A DNA stretch of 64,000 nt, taken from Myxococcales bacterium 68-20. Lineage in GTDB: Bacteria > Myxococcota_A > Polyangia > Polyangiales > Polyangiaceae. Below the pieces are notes generated by a model. The model was given only the letters and a program-made list of their open reading frames with translations. It did not search any database and was not told the origin of the DNA. The position numbers and the translations under genes are program-made. Below are positions 61,609 to 64,000 of this stretch, piece by piece. The stretch covers positions 241,777 through 305,776 of the forward strand of contig MKVQ01000015.1 in assembly GCA_001899635.1 (NCBI GenBank). The letters are read 5' to 3'. How positions within the stretch are numbered: the stretch's first letter is position 1; every line of letters starts with the position of its first letter.

Positions 61609-62178
61609 TCAGGAGCGCGTTGCCCAGCTCCCGTCGAGCAGGTCGACGACGGCCTGGACTGCTTCCTCGCTCTTGCCTCGCGGGACGACCGAGGTGACGC
61701 CGAGCTTCGCGAGCGCGGACGACTTCGTCGCTTCCGCGTCGTAGACCACGACGGCCACGTTCGCCATCTTCTCCGTCCGCCGGAGCGCGCGCACGACATC
61801 GGCGAGCTTCACCTCGTCGCACTTCGCGTCGATCGCGAGGACGTCGGGCGCTTCGCCGGCGACGCCGAGGAGGCCCTCGAGGACGCTCGCCCACGCGACG
61901 AACGACGTGCCGCGCGCCTTGCACGCCTTCGCGAGCGCGCGGAGCGCGGCGCTGGGCTTGCCGATCGCGGCGACGGTCCCGCCGGGGCTCGTCATGGCGC
62001 GGGGGAGCGGGGGCAGGTTGTTCTTCTCGCAGTACGCGCGCGCGTCGTCGGTACGAACGCGGTACTGGGCGCCGGGCGTCCGGAGCGCCGGGAGCTTGCC
62101 CTCGCGGATCCAGAGGTACACGGTCTTGGGATGAAGCTCCCAGATCCGCGCGAGCTCCGAAGGTCTGAGCAGCGCCAT
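61609..62178 (-). CDS. MerR/BldC-type HTH fused to receiver-like domain
   Basis: This 189-aa protein begins with an excisionase/BldC-type winged HTH (RPSELARIWELHPKTVYLWI, RVRTDDARAYCEKNNLP) at 1-55. After a linker, a C-terminal alpha/beta domain (DVLAIDAKCDEVKLADVVRA, NVAVVVYDAEATKSS) reads like a receiver fold, with an Asp at the end of the third strand. Full receiver acid pockets are not seen, so it may be a pseudo-receiver. It diverges from the riboswitch-controlled lipoprotein. Confidence 0.75.
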   Translation of the reverse strand: MALLRPSELARIWELHPKTVYLWIREGKLPALRTPGAQYRVRTDDARAYCEKNNLPPLPRAMTSPGGTVAAIGKPSAALRALAKACKARGTSFVAWASVLEGLLGVAGEAPDVLAIDAKCDEVKLADVVRALRRTEKMANVAVVVYDAEATKSSALAKLGVTSVVPRGKSEEAVQAVVDLLDGSWATRS

Positions 62179-62596
62179 CGGCCACCAGCATAATGCGGAG
62201 CGCGCCGACAGGCGAATCGCATCCGGATCGGGCGCGAGCGGTGACCCGCGGGCGACCCGCTCGCCATTGACGGGCGCCCGGTTCGTCGAGTATCGAGCCG
62301 GTCGTGATGAGCGTCTCGGCGTAGCCGTCTCGTTTCATCACTCGCGCGTGGTCGTGATGTTTCGATCGAGCTCTCGAGCACGATCGTTCGTCACTAGGGA
62401 AGCCGGTGAGACACCGGCACGGCGCCCGCCACGGTGACCGGGGACGATCTCGGGCAGAACCACTGGTACGGCGACGCTAGCCGCACTGGGAAGGGCCCGA
62501 GGGAGGATGATCCGGAAGTCCGGAGACCGGACCCGCGCGACGAGACCTCTCTTTCAGTGGGCCCGCGCGGGCGTGCGCGGACTCGAGGTGCCAAAA
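62179..62596. other. Divergent region with cobalamin riboswitch
   Basis: The left 190 bases are ordinary intergenic DNA upstream of the HTH gene. The right part is the riboswitch and its leader. No other gene is supported. Confidence 0.6.
62375..62535 (+). ncRNA. Cobalamin riboswitch
   Basis: The core matches the class closely: GGGAAGCCGGTGAGACACCGG-like sequence begins at 62397, followed by GCCCGCCACGGTGA (62423-62436), then the CACTGGGAAGG segment (62484 onward). The B12 box AAGTCCGGAGACC ends at 62527. Its exact borders need folding. It sits 62 bases before the lipoprotein ATG. The palindrome GCCCGCGCGGGC (62561-62572) and a possible ACCTC/GAGGT pairing over the Shine-Dalgarno (62545-62549 with 62585-62589) suggest translational control. 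Adenosylcobalamin binding would probably turn the gene off. Confidence 0.88.
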
Positions 62597-63904
62597 ATGA
62601 AGCGAATCTTGTCGTGTGTTGGCCTCGTCGCGCCGATCGCTCTGCTCTGGGCGTGCACGGGCGATGACGACGTGTTCCGTCCCACCGACGCGGGCACCTT
62701 CGAGGCGTCGACCCCCGACCAGACGAGCCCGCAGCCGTCGGACGGCGGCGCGCAACCGCTCGCGTGCGGCGACGCTGCCGGCTCGCCGCCGCGCGTCCTG
62801 CTCGTCCAGGGCAAGGTGGGCGGTAGCGAGCTCGCCGTGATCAACGTGACGACGAAGGCGGTCGACGGTCGTCTGCCGTTCGAGGGCAGCTACGGAAACA
62901 CGTCCTCGCTCGGCACTGACCCGTACCTCCTCGGTGGAGAGAGCGACGTCGTCACGCGCCTCGACGCCCGCGAGCCGTGGAAGGCCGTCGCGAGCTGGAA
63001 CGTGCGCGGCGACGACAAGCCCGCGACGGGCCTCGACAACGCGAACCCGGTCGCCGTCGTCCAGACGTCGTGCGAGAAGGCCTACGTTCTTCGCTACAAC
63101 CGCGACCGCATCGCCGTCATCGATCCGAGCCAGTCGGCCGGCGGCGTGCCCACGAAGTTCATCGACCTCGCGCCGCTCAAGCAGGCCGGCGATCCGGACG
63201 TCGTCGAGATGACGAGCGCGGTCTACGTGCCGTCGAAGAAGCGCGTCTATGTGCTCCTCGGCAACGCGGACCTGACCAAGGTCAGCCCGAACGGGTTCAA
63301 AATCCTCTGCACCGATCTCAAGCCGTCGATCATCGCCATCGACGTCGAGACCGATCAGGTCGTGAGCCTCGGGGGCACCGCGCCCGGCGGCGGTATCGCG
63401 CTCGACGGCTACAACCCGCCCCTCGGCTCTCCGCTCGTCTACGACGCTGCGTTCGACCGCCTCCTCGTCCTCCAGGCCGGCTGCAATGCCGATCTCGGCG
63501 ATGGTGGTGCAGGCGACATGACGCGCCGCCGCGTCGAGCAGGTCGATCTCGCGACCGGCGCGGTGAAGACGCTGCTGCCGCTCGATGATCGCGGCTTCCC
63601 GAGCACGCTCGCCTTCGCGTCCGGTGAGCACGCCGCGGTCGCGTTCTACTTCGACGGCTACCACTGGGATCCGCGGCAGACGACGCTCGGGCCGGCGATC
63701 GAGGGCGGCATGGACCTCATCGCGAACGACGGCCGTGGCGGCTTCGTCGGCGCGCGTCAGCTCTACCTCCCTGACGGCGGCGCCGGTTCGCTCCAGGTCG
63801 TCACCGTTCCGACCACGGACGCGGGCCCCGCAGTCGTGGTGGAGAATCCGTTCACGAATGCCGGCGGCTACGTCGCCGGGATCGAAGGCTGGCCGCACCA
63901 GTGA
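62597..63904 (+). CDS. Beta-propeller lipoprotein under cobalamin control
   Basis: This 435-aa lipoprotein has a signal peptide with lipobox LLWAC near residue 17, then an Asp/Thr/Pro linker. A YncE-like beta-propeller follows (VINVTTKAVDGRLPF, IAVIDPSQSAGG, IIAIDVETDQVVSLGG). The ATG at 62597 has GAGG eight bases upstream; earlier codons in the frame lie inside the riboswitch and are rejected. Its leader points to a role in vitamin B12 uptake or a B12-replaceable pathway. No BtuB, TonB or ABC gene is in the window, though the DNA to the right is unseen. Confidence 0.8.
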   Translation: MKRILSCVGLVAPIALLWACTGDDDVFRPTDAGTFEASTPDQTSPQPSDGGAQPLACGDAAGSPPRVLLVQGKVGGSELAVINVTTKAVDGRLPFEGSYGNTSSLGTDPYLLGGESDVVTRLDAREPWKAVASWNVRGDDKPATGLDNANPVAVVQTSCEKAYVLRYNRDRIAVIDPSQSAGGVPTKFIDLAPLKQAGDPDVVEMTSAVYVPSKKRVYVLLGNADLTKVSPNGFKILCTDLKPSIIAIDVETDQVVSLGGTAPGGGIALDGYNPPLGSPLVYDAAFDRLLVLQAGCNADLGDGGAGDMTRRRVEQVDLATGAVKTLLPLDDRGFPSTLAFASGEHAAVAFYFDGYHWDPRQTTLGPAIEGGMDLIANDGRGGFVGARQLYLPDGGAGSLQVVTVPTTDAGPAVVVENPFTNAGGYVAGIEGWPHQ

Positions 63905-63912
63905 CGCGAGCG

Positions 63913-63930
63913 CCTCGCGAGGTCGCGAGG
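63913..63930 (+). terminator. Small hairpin after the propeller gene
   Basis: CCTCGCG (63913-63919) pairs with CGCGAGG (63924-63930) around AGGT, directly after the stop codon. There is no T-run. Confidence 0.4.
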
Positions 63931-63962
63931 TAGGATCGCGCACATGGTGCGCCGTGAAGAGG

Positions 63963-63998
63963 ATGGACGTTCGTCCGCGTATGCGGACAAACGTCCAT
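63963..63998 (+). terminator. Long hairpin at the window edge
   Basis: ATGGACGTTCGTCCGC (63963-63978) pairs with GCGGACAAACGTCCAT (63983-63998) around GTAT, 16 pairs with one G-T type mismatch. It is likely the terminator of the propeller transcript. The tail is cut off by the window end. Confidence 0.6.
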
Positions 63999-64000
63999 CT

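Overview
The window is high-GC DNA with strong G/C bias in codon third positions. Hanks-type Ser/Thr kinases, FHA proteins, Asp/Ala-rich lipoproteins, Lon-family proteases and a tig-clpP-clpX-lon block point to a myxobacterium (Myxococcota, probably Polyangia). This is inference from gene content; there is no rRNA to place it. I see no transposase, integrase or CRISPR array, so it reads as ordinary chromosome.

Layout. 1-3.6 kb: an SDR oxidoreductase, then folD, parB and parA on the minus strand. 3.9-4.6 kb: two overlapping micro-ORFs and a terminator. 5.5-13.5 kb: protein quality control (tig, clpP, clpX, lon), interrupted by a frameshifted lipoprotein gene, a HemJ-like membrane protein, a 13-bp tandem repeat and competing hairpins before lon. 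13.8-17.1 kb: a three-gene export operon (di-heme peroxidase, Tat-exported metallophosphoesterase, mono-heme lipoprotein). 17.2-18.9 kb: a TetR regulator with a probably leaderless promoter, followed by an alpha/beta hydrolase. 19.0-19.5 kb: tRNA-Val and two tRNA-Asp genes in a duplicated tRNA-plus-hairpin unit. 19.6-24.4 kb: lipoprotein, membrane kinase, PEGA-like protein and FHA-sigma54 activator, which look like one signalling operon. 24.5-27.7 kb: an NlpC/P60 lipoprotein, a Cys-rich lipoprotein and two small membrane proteins in gene-poor DNA. 28.0-33.0 kb: an FHA-GAF-adenylate cyclase divergent from a Lon-like protease whose ATPase motifs look lost. 33.2-38.6 kb: a gene fragment, a soluble kinase, hisC, a TPR lipoprotein with a triplicated 3' end and a cupredoxin-like lipoprotein. 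38.8-47.7 kb: complex I genes in the order nuoE-F-J-K-L-M-N. 48.2-56.4 kb: a zinc-ribbon/TM2 protein and two complex histidine kinases, one with about nine tandem HAMP units. 56.6-61.6 kb: ychF, a soluble kinase, a VanW protein and coaBC. 61.6-64.0 kb: an HTH/receiver-like protein and a lipoprotein behind a cobalamin riboswitch.

The best leads are the phosphoesterase/cytochrome operon, the ATPase-dead Lon-like protease, the cobalamin riboswitch driving a lone beta-propeller lipoprotein, the leaderless TetR promoter with an embedded operator, the tRNA-Asp/hairpin duplication, the alternating HAMP array and the NuoL with a C-terminal beta-rich domain. All calls come from reading the sequence; no database search was run.
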